DNA from: Candidatus Sodaliphilus fimicaballi
GTDB lineage: Bacteria > Bacteroidota > Bacteroidia > Bacteroidales > Muribaculaceae
Reading direction: 5' to 3'
Length of the DNA: 6,288 bases
Assembly: GCA_018065165.1 (NCBI GenBank)
Contig: JAGHTV010000430.1
Location: forward strand, 1 to 6,288
Notes under the pieces: model-generated
What the model was told of the DNA's origin: nothing
Databases searched by the model: none
The model's input: only the letters and a program-made list of their open reading frames with translations
Shown here: one piece after another, positions 1 to 4,796 of the stretch
Layout: each line of letters begins with the position of its first letter
Position numbering within the stretch: the stretch's first letter is position 1
Position numbers and translations under genes: made by a program

Positions 1-1251
1 ATAATAGTATCGCTGGTGGCGCTCAGCATGGGTGCTGCCCGCATTCACGATGCCATAAAGCACGACATCAATGTGGCTGCTGCCAACAACCACGAGTATC
101 CCTTCCTTACAACTACTCCGCCTGTCGAGACTCCTGCCCCTGCCGGCTACGTGCCCTTCTACTTGAGTCACTACGGTCGCCACGGCAGTCGTTGGCTCAT
201 AGGCTACGGCCAGTATGACAGCGCCATCAAGCAACTGGAGTGTGCCCAGCGCAACGGTCATCTCACCAAGCTTGGCGAGGAGACGCTTGCCACACTGCGC
301 TTGATACGCGCCAATGCCGAGGGCCACAGTGGTGCCCTGTCGCAAAAGGGTGCCCACCAACATCAGGCCATAGCAAACCGCATGTTCAAGAAGTACCGTG
401 CCATCTTTGCCGGTCATGCTACCGTCGACGCCAAGTCGACCATAGTGAAGCGTAGCATCGAGTCGATGGACAACGAGCTCGCTACGCTCAAGCAACTCAA
501 TCCCGAACTCAACATCGTGCGTGCCGAGGGCAAGGAGAACATGTGGTTCCTCAACTATACCGACTCGGTGGCCATTGAGTTTCGCAAACCCATACGTGCC
601 GACCTCAAGAAGACTATGGACGAGCGTCTGGACACACGCCGCTTCATGGCTCAGCTGGTCGATGACGCACAGTTTGTGGCCGACAGCATTGATGCTCCCA
701 CGTTCATGAACAACATGTGGGCCATAGCGAGCAATCAGCAGAGCGAGTACACCGATGTGTCGCTTTACCACCTGTTCAAGCCCGAGGAGACTTTCCCCAT
801 TTGGGAATACTACAACCTGGTGTGGTACACTGGCTACGGGCCATATGCTCCCGTTAAGGGTCGAGGCATGTACTCGCAGGCCAACCTGTTGCAGGATTTC
901 ATCGACCGTGCCGATGAGGCGATTGCTGGCAACGGTACTGCTGCCAATCTGCGATTTGGTCACGACACTGTGGTGATGCCGCTTGTAGCCCTCATGGGCC
1001 TTGACGGCTATGGCGAGGAGACTGCCGACATCGACTCGGTGGCATCGTTCTGGGACTACGGCAAGGCCATACCTATGGGAGCCAATGTGCAGCTAGTGTT
1101 CTACCGCAATGCCAGCGGCGATGTGCTGGTAAAGGCATTGCTCAACGAGCGCGAAGTATCGCTGCCACTCACGCCTGTAGCTTATCCCTACTATCGCTGG
1201 GCCGACGTGCGTGCATATTTCATGTCGCGCACCATAGTGCCAGCACTGTAA
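1..1251 (+). CDS. Histidine-type phosphatase (clade-2 acid phosphatase / phytase-like), 5' end cut by window edge
   Basis: The frame is open to base 1, so this is the C-terminal 416 residues of a longer protein; the GTG at 16 and ATG at 28 are internal codons, not convincing starts. The first visible residues (I-I-V-S-L-V-A-L-S-M-G-A-A) look like the hydrophobic core of a signal peptide, so only a few N-terminal residues are probably missing and the product is likely exported. The catalytic histidine motif R-H-G-S-R (bases 178-192) follows Y-L-S-H-Y-G, and the partner motif G-H-D-T lies near the C-terminus (His at 961-963, Asp at 964-966). RHGxR plus a distal HD is the signature of clade-2 histidine phosphatases: the first His is phosphorylated and the Asp acts as proton donor. 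Family members release phosphate from inositol phosphates and other phosphomonoesters. The substrate cannot be read from sequence; MINPP enzymes usually carry HAE rather than HD, so phytase/acid-phosphatase type is a slightly better guess. It ends directly against the 9-bp CTAG array. Confidence 0.85.
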   Translation: MIVSLVALSMGAARIHDAIKHDINVAAANNHEYPFLTTTPPVETPAPAGYVPFYLSHYGRHGSRWLIGYGQYDSAIKQLECAQRNGHLTKLGEETLATLRLIRANAEGHSGALSQKGAHQHQAIANRMFKKYRAIFAGHATVDAKSTIVKRSIESMDNELATLKQLNPELNIVRAEGKENMWFLNYTDSVAIEFRKPIRADLKKTMDERLDTRRFMAQLVDDAQFVADSIDAPTFMNNMWAIASNQQSEYTDVSLYHLFKPEETFPIWEYYNLVWYTGYGPYAPVKGRGMYSQANLLQDFIDRADEAIAGNGTAANLRFGHDTVVMPLVALMGLDGYGEETADIDSVASFWDYGKAIPMGANVQLVFYRNASGDVLVKALLNEREVSLPLTPVAYPYYRWADVRAYFMSRTIVPAL

Positions 1252-1334
1252 AAATCCTAGAAAACCTAGATAGCCTAGATAGCTTAGAAGGCTTAGAAAG
1301 CCTAGATATTCTAGAAAATCTAGAATTTCTAGAT
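1252..1334. repeat. 9-bp-period CTAG/CTTAG tandem array
   Basis: Nine consecutive 9-bp units (1252-1332) all end in TAG, seven of them in CTAG and two in CTTAG: aaatcctag, aaaacctag, atagcctag, atagcttag, aaggcttag, aaagcctag, atattctag, aaaatctag, aatttctag. The first unit starts on the base after the phosphatase stop codon. The first five positions of each unit vary but stay A/T-rich. CTAG is self-complementary, so the array can pair with itself in several registers: TTCTAGA (1309-1315) with TCTAGAA (1319-1325), or ATCTAGAA (1318-1325) with TTCTAGAT (1327-1334). It may act as a weak terminator for the phosphatase, but no U-tract is evident. It falls outside the hexamer family seen later in the window. 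Confidence 0.85.
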
Positions 1335-1350
1335 AAAATTATTAATTCAG

Positions 1351-1376
1351 TGTAGTTTTTAGTCACCTCTTGCGTC
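1351..1376 (+). promoter_or_regulatory. Candidate ECF-type promoter of the sigma operon (probable autoregulation)
   Basis: TGTAGT (1351-1356) and CGTC (1373-1376) are separated by 16 bp. This matches the general layout of ECF-sigma promoters (AAC-containing -35 of the TGTAAC kind, CGTC-like -10), with the -35 one base off. It lies 28 bp upstream of the sigma ATG, and ECF genes commonly drive their own promoters. No housekeeping TAnnTTTG box is seen here; the nearest, TAGTTTTT at 1353-1360, lacks the final G. Pattern matched by eye only. Confidence 0.45.
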
Positions 1377-1404
1377 TAATGGACAAAACAACAACACAAC
1401 GACA

Positions 1405-1893
1405 ATGAACAATCAAGAACAACAATTCACACAAATTGTGCGAGAACACAAGAGCACCATCTACTCGGTGTGCTATATGTTCTCAAAGGATCAGGACGAA
1501 GTCGACGACCTGTTCCAGGAGGTGCTCATCAAGTTGTGGCAAGGTTTTGACAAGTTTGAGGGACGCAGCAGCCTGCGCACCTGGGTTTATAAGGTGAGCC
1601 TCAACACTTGCATCTCCATCGACCGCAAGAAGAAGAGCCGTCCCACACAGACCATCCTCGAGGGCGTTGACCTCTTTGACGATAGCGACACCGACAACCG
1701 TCAGCTCGACATGCTGCATGGCCGCATCACACAGTTGCCCCCATTTGACCGCGCAATAGTGCTGCTGTGGCTCGAGAGCATGAGCTACGACGAGATAGGA
1801 GCCATTGTGGGCATCTCACCCAAGAATGTTTCGGTGAGGCTATTCCGCATCAAGGAGCAGCTCAAGAAGATGTCAACTCCGGCAAAATCTTAA
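1405..1893 (+). CDS. ECF-family RNA polymerase sigma factor
   Basis: A 162-residue protein of normal length for an ECF (group IV) sigma factor, which carries only regions 2 and 4. Region 2 spans about residues 8-77: the core-binding part includes D-D-L-F-Q-E-V-L-I-K-L-W (34-45) and the -10-recognition part runs through F-E-G-R-S-S-L-R-T-W (51-60) to the basic D-R-K-K-K-S-R. Region 4 spans about 104-156, with L-P-P-F-D-R at 111-116 and a helix-turn-helix around S-Y-D-E-I-G-A-I-V-G-I-S-P-K-N-V-S-V-R-L-F-R. The ATG at 1405 is preceded by A/C-rich sequence with no Shine-Dalgarno, usual for this phylum. It is the first gene of an operon: the next gene starts 38 bp after its stop and encodes a membrane protein that is probably its regulator. 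The regulon is unknown; an ECF-like promoter sits just upstream. Confidence 0.93.
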   Translation: MNNQEQQFTQIVREHKSTIYSVCYMFSKDQDEVDDLFQEVLIKLWQGFDKFEGRSSLRTWVYKVSLNTCISIDRKKKSRPTQTILEGVDLFDDSDTDNRQLDMLHGRITQLPPFDRAIVLLWLESMSYDEIGAIVGISPKNVSVRLFRIKEQLKKMSTPAKS

Positions 1894-1931
1894 TTAATCA
1901 CATTTCTAACAACAAAACACTACACAAAACA

Positions 1932-2354
1932 ATGGAAGACTTTAGCAACACATCATTAAACAACAATAACGACGAATTGGACGCTATGCGCTTGCAACTG
2001 GCTGAGCTCAAGAACCGCATCGAACGCAACACCGAGCTCAACGAGAAGCACATGATGAGTGCCATCAAACGCAAGATGCGTGGCGTGCATCGCAGCATAT
2101 ACAGGGTGATCATTATGGGACTCGTTGCCATACCTCTGTGGGGACTCATAGGCTATGTGTGGAACCTGCCATGGTACTTTACTGCATTCACCATAGTGAT
2201 GCTTAGCTGTTCGATGATTGCCGACTATATCATCAACCACGTGGATGTGGATCACATGACCGACAACATGACCGATACTGCTCGCAAGTTGGTTAAGATG
2301 AAGAAATATCGCTTGCGTCAGGAGTTCATCGCATTCCCAGTGCTCACAGGCTGA
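1932..2354 (+). CDS. ECF-sigma-associated membrane protein, cut short by an in-frame TGA
   Basis: The start is the ATG at 1932, 38 bp after the sigma stop; the same frame is open further upstream but only as out-of-frame overlap with the sigma gene. As read it is 140 residues. An N-terminal cytoplasmic part (about 1-50) has an Asn-rich start and a heptad-like helix (D-A-M-R-L-Q-L-A-E-L-K-N-R-I) followed by a basic stretch, K-R-K-M-R. Then come two hydrophobic segments at about 57-77 and 82-102, then a soluble part. Translation stops at TGA 2352-2354, in the middle of what looks like a third membrane segment (F-I-A-F-P-V-L-T-G-stop). The same frame then continues 59 codons to TAA 2532-2534. 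From memory, Bacteroidales ECF genes are often followed by a protein of this build (short coiled helix, then several membrane spans) of unproven function. Anti-sigma or sensor is inferred from position only; no zinc-binding anti-sigma motif or FecR domain is seen. Confidence 0.75.
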   Translation: MEDFSNTSLNNNNDELDAMRLQLAELKNRIERNTELNEKHMMSAIKRKMRGVHRSIYRVIIMGLVAIPLWGLIGYVWNLPWYFTAFTIVMLSCSMIADYIINHVDVDHMTDNMTDTARKLVKMKKYRLRQEFIAFPVLTG

Positions 2355-2534
2355 CTGGCATGGTTCATATGGGAACTGCATCGCACTGGCCTCGACAAAG
2401 ACTTGGTTCTGGGCATGAGCACGGGAGCAGTGATTGGAGCCGTGATAGGTGCTTGCATAGGCCTGCGCATCTTCTTCAACCTGCAGAAGGCTAACGACGA
2501 GATGCTTGACCAAATCAAGGAACTTGAAGATTAA
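2355..2534 (+). pseudogene. Stranded C-terminal part of the ECF-associated membrane protein
   Basis: Directly after TGA 2352-2354, and in the same frame, 59 sense codons run to TAA 2532-2534. They encode L-A-W-F-I-W-E-L-H-R, completing the interrupted third membrane segment, then a strongly hydrophobic, Gly/Ala-rich fourth segment around G-M-S-T-G-A-V-I-G-A-V-I-G-A, then a charged helical tail ending K-E-L-E-D. Codon choice and hydrophobic pattern match the upstream part, so the whole 1932-2534 frame is most simply one 200-residue, four-span protein with one codon changed to TGA (TGG to TGA, Trp, is the easiest single-base route in a Trp-rich segment). There is no frameshift. The alternatives are a base-call error, a recent nonsense mutation, or programmed readthrough. 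No start codon right after the TGA supports independent translation; the first in-frame ATG falls inside the fourth segment. Confidence 0.7.
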
Positions 2535-2548
2535 CAGTTTTCTTAGTC

Positions 2549-2694
2549 GTAAAAAGAAAATAATTAATTTAATTTTGGGGCGATGGCCCTTAAACATAAG
2601 TGGGCTTTGCCCACAAAATATTAAACCGTGAAATTTAATATTTTCGCCCAGAGGGCGTTATTTTCCCTTAACCTAATCTTTATTTTCTTTTTAC
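2549..2694. repeat. 146-bp inverted-repeat element with 15-bp perfect ends and nested hairpins
   Basis: The 15 bases at 2549-2563 (gtaaaaagaaaataa) are the exact reverse complement of 2680-2694. Inside are at least three more inverted repeats: a 6-bp stem with a 3-base loop (2600-2605 / 2609-2614, gtgggc-ttt-gcccac); a perfect 11-bp stem with an 8-base spacer (2615-2625 / 2634-2644); and a 5-bp stem with a 3-base loop (2645-2649 / 2653-2657, cgccc-aga-gggcg). A weaker gggc/gccc pair lies at 2578-2589. It encodes nothing recognisable and shows no clear target-site duplication. It could be a MITE-like or REP-like palindromic element, or structure in the 3' end of the ECF operon transcript. Confidence 0.6.
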
Positions 2695-2732
2695 CGTATA
2701 CAACTAGATTAAACTTTTCTCTAAATTTATAG

Positions 2733-2783
2733 TCTCTATTGTGAGCTTTTTATTAAAAAGGCTTGCAATAGAGATAACTTTTT
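2733..2783 (+). terminator. Candidate terminator of the ECF operon: 19-bp hairpin plus short U-tract
   Basis: Bases 2733-2751 pair with 2756-2774 around the 4-base loop ATTA (2752-2755) with no unpaired position. Sixteen pairs are Watson-Crick and three are G-U (2742/2765, 2743/2764, 2747/2760). Those three would become A-C mismatches in a - strand transcript, so the stem is better formed in + strand RNA. TAAC and then five T (2779-2783) follow. It lies after the ECF operon and before the next promoter, where a terminator would be expected, although the U-tract is short and four bases away from the stem. Confidence 0.5.
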
Positions 2784-2794
2784 GATAAAAAGTT
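2776..2794. repeat. Small perfect inverted repeat just upstream of the -7 box
   Basis: AACTTTTT (2776-2783), loop GAT, AAAAAGTT (2787-2794): an 8-bp perfect palindrome ending 1 bp before the TATCTTTG box. It overlaps the spacer of the promoter, so it could be an operator, or simply a hairpin belonging to the terminator region. No repressor can be named. Confidence 0.45.
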
Positions 2795-2795
2795 G

Positions 2796-2803
2796 TATCT
2801 TTG
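2796..2803 (+). promoter_or_regulatory. Bacteroides-type -7 promoter element (TATCTTTG)
   Basis: TATCTTTG is an exact match to the Bacteroidetes housekeeping -7 consensus TAnnTTTG. It lies 32 bp before the ATG of the Sel1-repeat gene, so transcription would start near 2810. The -33 TTTG box is not convincing: a TTTG at 2781-2784 is only 11 bp away, too close for the usual spacing of about 19-21. The A-rich leader has no Shine-Dalgarno. Confidence 0.7.
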
Positions 2804-2835
2804 CGTGTTGAATATTAATAAAAATAAGAATAAAG

Positions 2836-3585
2836 ATGAAGAAAATTATCATTTCAGCATTAGCAATGCTTGTTGCCGTGTGTGCAATGGCACAAAGTGT
2901 AAATGTAACCGAGGGTAAGAAACTGTATGACGCTGAGCGTTACGACAAGGCTCTGCCATACCTCATCAAGGCTGTTGCCGAGGGTGATGTTGATAGCAAG
3001 GCTCGCCTGGCTACTATGATTTTCACTATGCAGGTGCCCATGTACAGCATGGACCGCGACCAGGCAATGCGCATGCTCGACGAGGCTGTTGAGGCTGGTT
3101 CTGTATTTGCACTCGAGCGTAAGGGCTTCTGCACACTCAATATGGGTAACGACACCAAGGAAGACAAGCAGAAGGGGCTCGACCTGCTCATTGAGGCAAG
3201 CGAGAAGGGTAGTGCCGACGCTTCGTTCAACCTGTTCAAGGTTTACCGCGATGGTATCAAGACCTATAGCGACGGTGAGGTTTGTGTAGCTCAAGACGAG
3301 GCTAAGTCTCTTGAATACATCACTAAGGCTGCCGAGCAAAACGGTCTCGAGGGTGCTGCTTATGTAGGCTGGTTTATCCTCGAGGGTACTCACGGCTTTG
3401 ACAAGAACGCCGAGGAAGGTGCCGACTACATTCTCAAGGCTTGGGACTTTGACAACCGCATCTTTGCTGGCAACTGCCTGGAGCCCGGTCGTGCTCTGGT
3501 AAAATACCTTGAGGCTAACGGCAAGGCAACTACTGCCGCTCCCATCAAGGCCCTGCTCAAGAAGTATCATCCCACTGAGTACTAA
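2836..3585 (+). CDS. Secreted Sel1-like (TPR-type) repeat protein
   Basis: A 249-residue protein. It starts with a clear signal peptide: M-K-K, a hydrophobic core (residues 4-16) and A-M-A-Q at 17-20, with cleavage likely after Ala19. The mature part is a chain of helix pairs of the Sel1/TPR type: G-K-K-L-Y-D-A-E-R-Y-D-K-A-L-P-Y-L-I-K-A-V-A-E-G (27-50), then D-Q-A-M-R-M-L-D-E-A-V-E-A-G (75-88), K-Q-K-G-L-D-L-L-I-E-A-S-E-K-G (111-125), E-A-K-S-L-E-Y-I-T-K-A-A-E-Q-N-G (155-170) and N-A-E-E-G-A-D-Y-I-L-K-A-W (191-203). Such repeats make protein-protein scaffolds; no catalytic site is visible. The N-terminal Gln after cleavage, not Cys, argues for a periplasmic or secreted protein rather than a lipoprotein. 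It is the first gene of a probable operon, 6 bp from the next, behind a TATCTTTG promoter box. The partner is unknown. Confidence 0.85.
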   Translation: MKKIIISALAMLVAVCAMAQSVNVTEGKKLYDAERYDKALPYLIKAVAEGDVDSKARLATMIFTMQVPMYSMDRDQAMRMLDEAVEAGSVFALERKGFCTLNMGNDTKEDKQKGLDLLIEASEKGSADASFNLFKVYRDGIKTYSDGEVCVAQDEAKSLEYITKAAEQNGLEGAAYVGWFILEGTHGFDKNAEEGADYILKAWDFDNRIFAGNCLEPGRALVKYLEANGKATTAAPIKALLKKYHPTEY

Positions 3586-3591
3586 TCAACT

Positions 3592-4455
3592 ATGATGAAG
3601 TATTATATCGCCGAGAATGGCCAGCCTGCTGGACCATTTGACTATGACGAGCTGGTGAAGCACGGTCTCACCGTGAACTCGCTGGTGTGGAACGACTCGC
3701 TAGTGGGTTGGACCAAGGCGGGTGAGGTTCCCGAACTCGACAAACTGCTCACAGGTGGCGTCACTGCCACTGCCGCTCCTGCTGCTCAAGAACCTGCTGC
3801 ACAGGAACCCGTGAGCCCCGAGGTTGAGGCTGCTTACGCTCCTCAAGAACAAGCTCAACAGAGTGCCTACGCTCCCCAAGAGCCCGAGGCTGCCTACGCT
3901 CCACAGGAACCTGTAGCCGAGCAATCGCCCTATGCTCCACAAGGCGAGGAGACTGTAGTAGCTGCCGCTGCTACACCCAAGGAGGAGCCACAGGCTCAAC
4001 CTGCTCAGGACGCACCACAGCAGCCCTATGCTCAACCGCAGTATGAAGAGCCCCAGCAACAGCCATATGCTCAGTCACAATACATCCAGGGATATCCACA
4101 GCAGCCTTACGGTCCCCAACAGGCTTATGGCCCTCAGCAAGTGCCCATGGCTCCCCCTGTGACCAACAAGACGATGTCTATTATCATCACGATAGTTAGT
4201 TGGTTGTGCTGCTGCAATGTTGTAAGCGGTGTATTGAGCGTTATTGCCATTGTCAAGGCGTCAAATGCAAATTCGGCATTCTATCGCGGCGACCGCATTA
4301 CGGCCGAAACCGAGGCCGAGTCGGCCCGCAAGTTGTCGCTCTATGCGCTTATTGCTTTGCTGGTACTTCCCGTCATAGGATTTATCATCATGCTCTTTAC
4401 CCCCGAGGCTAGCGATGCCCTCACCTCTAGTCTCAACGATGTGAGCAATATGTAA
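3592..4455 (+). CDS. GYF_2 domain / YAPQ-repeat linker / CD225 (dispanin-like) membrane protein
   Basis: A 287-residue, three-part protein. Residues 3-53 (Y-Y-I-A-E-N-G-Q-P-A-G-P-F, then V-W-N-D-S-L-V-G-W-T-K-A-G) match the GYF_2 (DUF4339) domain, a small fold thought to bind proline-rich peptides. Residues 60-192 are low complexity, rich in Pro, Gln, Ala and Tyr, with four Y-A-P-Q units starting at 82, 93, 102 and 114, then Y-G-P-Q and P-Y-A-Q variants. Residues 194-270 form a CD225/interferon-induced-transmembrane-like domain: a first membrane segment containing W-L-C-C-C-N-V (204-210), a loop with G-D at 233-234 and A-E-S-A-R-K (242-247), and a second segment (about 248-269). The N-terminus is probably cytoplasmic, as there is no signal peptide. 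The ATG at 3592 and the next ATG at 3595 are both possible. It is 6 bp after the Sel1-repeat gene and probably co-transcribed. Function is unproven; its own linker resembles the kind of ligand GYF folds bind. The 8-bp TCGA array starts on the base after its stop. Confidence 0.85.
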   Translation: MMKYYIAENGQPAGPFDYDELVKHGLTVNSLVWNDSLVGWTKAGEVPELDKLLTGGVTATAAPAAQEPAAQEPVSPEVEAAYAPQEQAQQSAYAPQEPEAAYAPQEPVAEQSPYAPQGEETVVAAAATPKEEPQAQPAQDAPQQPYAQPQYEEPQQQPYAQSQYIQGYPQQPYGPQQAYGPQQVPMAPPVTNKTMSIIITIVSWLCCCNVVSGVLSVIAIVKASNANSAFYRGDRITAETEAESARKLSLYALIALLVLPVIGFIIMLFTPEASDALTSSLNDVSNM

Positions 4456-4595
4456 AGGGTTAATAGGTTAAAGGGTTAATCGAACAATCGATTCTTCAAG
4501 TAATTGAAATTTCGAGATATCGAAGCATCGATAATTCGACAAATCGAGTCCTCGATAATTCGACAATTCGAGCCCTCGATAATTCGAGCCCTCGA
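4456..4595. repeat. 8-bp-period tandem array, mostly TCGA-N4
   Basis: The array starts on the base after the stop codon at 4453-4455. Three units (agggttaa, taggttaa, agggttaa; 4456-4479) are followed in the same 8-bp register by units starting TCGA at 4480, 4488, 4512, 4520, 4528, 4536, 4544, 4552, 4560, 4568, 4576, 4584 and 4592. The two missing steps hold TCAA (4496) and TTGA (4504), each one base from TCGA. That is 15 steps of exactly 8 bp without a slip. The N4 part varies, with recurring taat, acaa/acaat-like and gccc forms; the last stretch alternates tcgataat and tcgagccc. TCGA is self-complementary, so both strands carry the same pattern. Confidence 0.9.
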
Positions 4596-4606
4596 GCAAA
4601 ATAGCA

Positions 4607-4644
4607 AAACCCGGCTTGCCGTTTGGCGAGCCGGGTTTCGTTTT
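4607..4644. terminator. Strong rho-independent terminator, probably bidirectional
   Basis: AAACCCGGCTTGCC (4607-4620), loop GTTT, GGCGAGCCGGGTTT (4625-4638): a 14-bp stem with a single T-G wobble and a GC-rich core. It is followed on the + strand by C-G-TTTT. On the - strand the mirrored side gives TTTTGCTATTTTG. It lies between the convergent GYF_2/CD225 gene (+) and upp (-), so it can end both transcripts. Confidence 0.88.
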
Positions 4645-4686
4645 GTTATCGTTAGCGTTAGCATTAGCATTAGCATTAGCGTTTGC
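4645..4686. repeat. Hexamer array 1 (GTTAGC / ATTAGC), 7 units
   Basis: Seven hexamers without a break: gttatc, gttagc, gttagc, attagc, attagc, attagc, gtttgc. The array starts on the base after the terminator's T-run. It has the same + strand orientation as the two arrays at 4761 and 5557. Confidence 0.85.
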
Positions 4687-4760
4687 ATAGTTCCTGCCTT
4701 ATAAACCCCAAGAACACAATAAATAATATTAATTATTTTAATTTCTTTCAGTTCATTCCT
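4687..4760. other. AT-rich spacer between hexamer arrays
   Basis: 74 bp, mostly A/T, between hexamer arrays 1 and 2 in the convergent gap. I see no ORF, promoter box or strong hairpin in it. Confidence 0.6.
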
Positions 4761-4796
4761 GTTAGCGTTAGGGTTTACGTTAGCGTTAGCGTTTAT
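4761..4796. repeat. Hexamer array 2 (GTTAGC), running into the upp stop codon
   Basis: Six hexamers: gttagc, gttagg, gtttac, gttagc, gttagc, gtttat. The last shares its final base with the upp stop codon (complement of 4796-4798). Bases 4761-4787 match 5557-5583 at 26 of 27 positions (g/c difference at 4772). Confidence 0.85.

Noticed and set aside
16..30. GTG at 16 or ATG at 28 as the true phosphatase start
   Set aside because: The frame is open to the window edge and the preceding codons form the core of a signal peptide, so the start lies outside the window.
1767..1931. A longer start for the ECF partner gene, overlapping the sigma gene
   Set aside because: The stretch is out-of-frame sequence of sigma region 4 followed by the intergenic spacer. 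The ATG at 1932 gives the normal N-terminus and operon spacing.
2352..2354. Selenocysteine codon
   Set aside because: The codon sits in a hydrophobic membrane segment of a family with no redox role that I know of, and no convincing bacterial SECIS-type hairpin follows immediately; a TGG to TGA change is simpler.
1956..2597. A 213-codon open frame on the - strand across the ECF partner gene
   Set aside because: It is antisense to a gene with clear membrane segments; its His/Val-rich translation has no recognisable domain and it ends in non-coding sequence.
2860..3570. A 236-codon open frame antisense to the Sel1-repeat gene
   Set aside because: It mirrors the + strand gene's codon pattern; the + strand has a signal peptide, repeats and a promoter, while this frame has none.
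4456..4595. CRISPR array
   Set aside because: The period is 8 bp with a 4-bp core; there are no 20-40 bp repeats and spacers, and no cas genes.
4504..4704. Open frames on both strands through the TCGA array (4504-4704 + and 4476-4688 -)
   Set aside because: The translations are just the repeats and terminator read as protein (I-I-R-Q-I-E-S-S, I-S-I-S-I-S), with no start context or domain.
4645..4796. Telomere-like end or replication origin based on GTTAGC/GGGTTA-like repeats
   Set aside because: The arrays are short, internal, degenerate and flanked by ordinary housekeeping genes; no DnaA boxes or end structure are seen.
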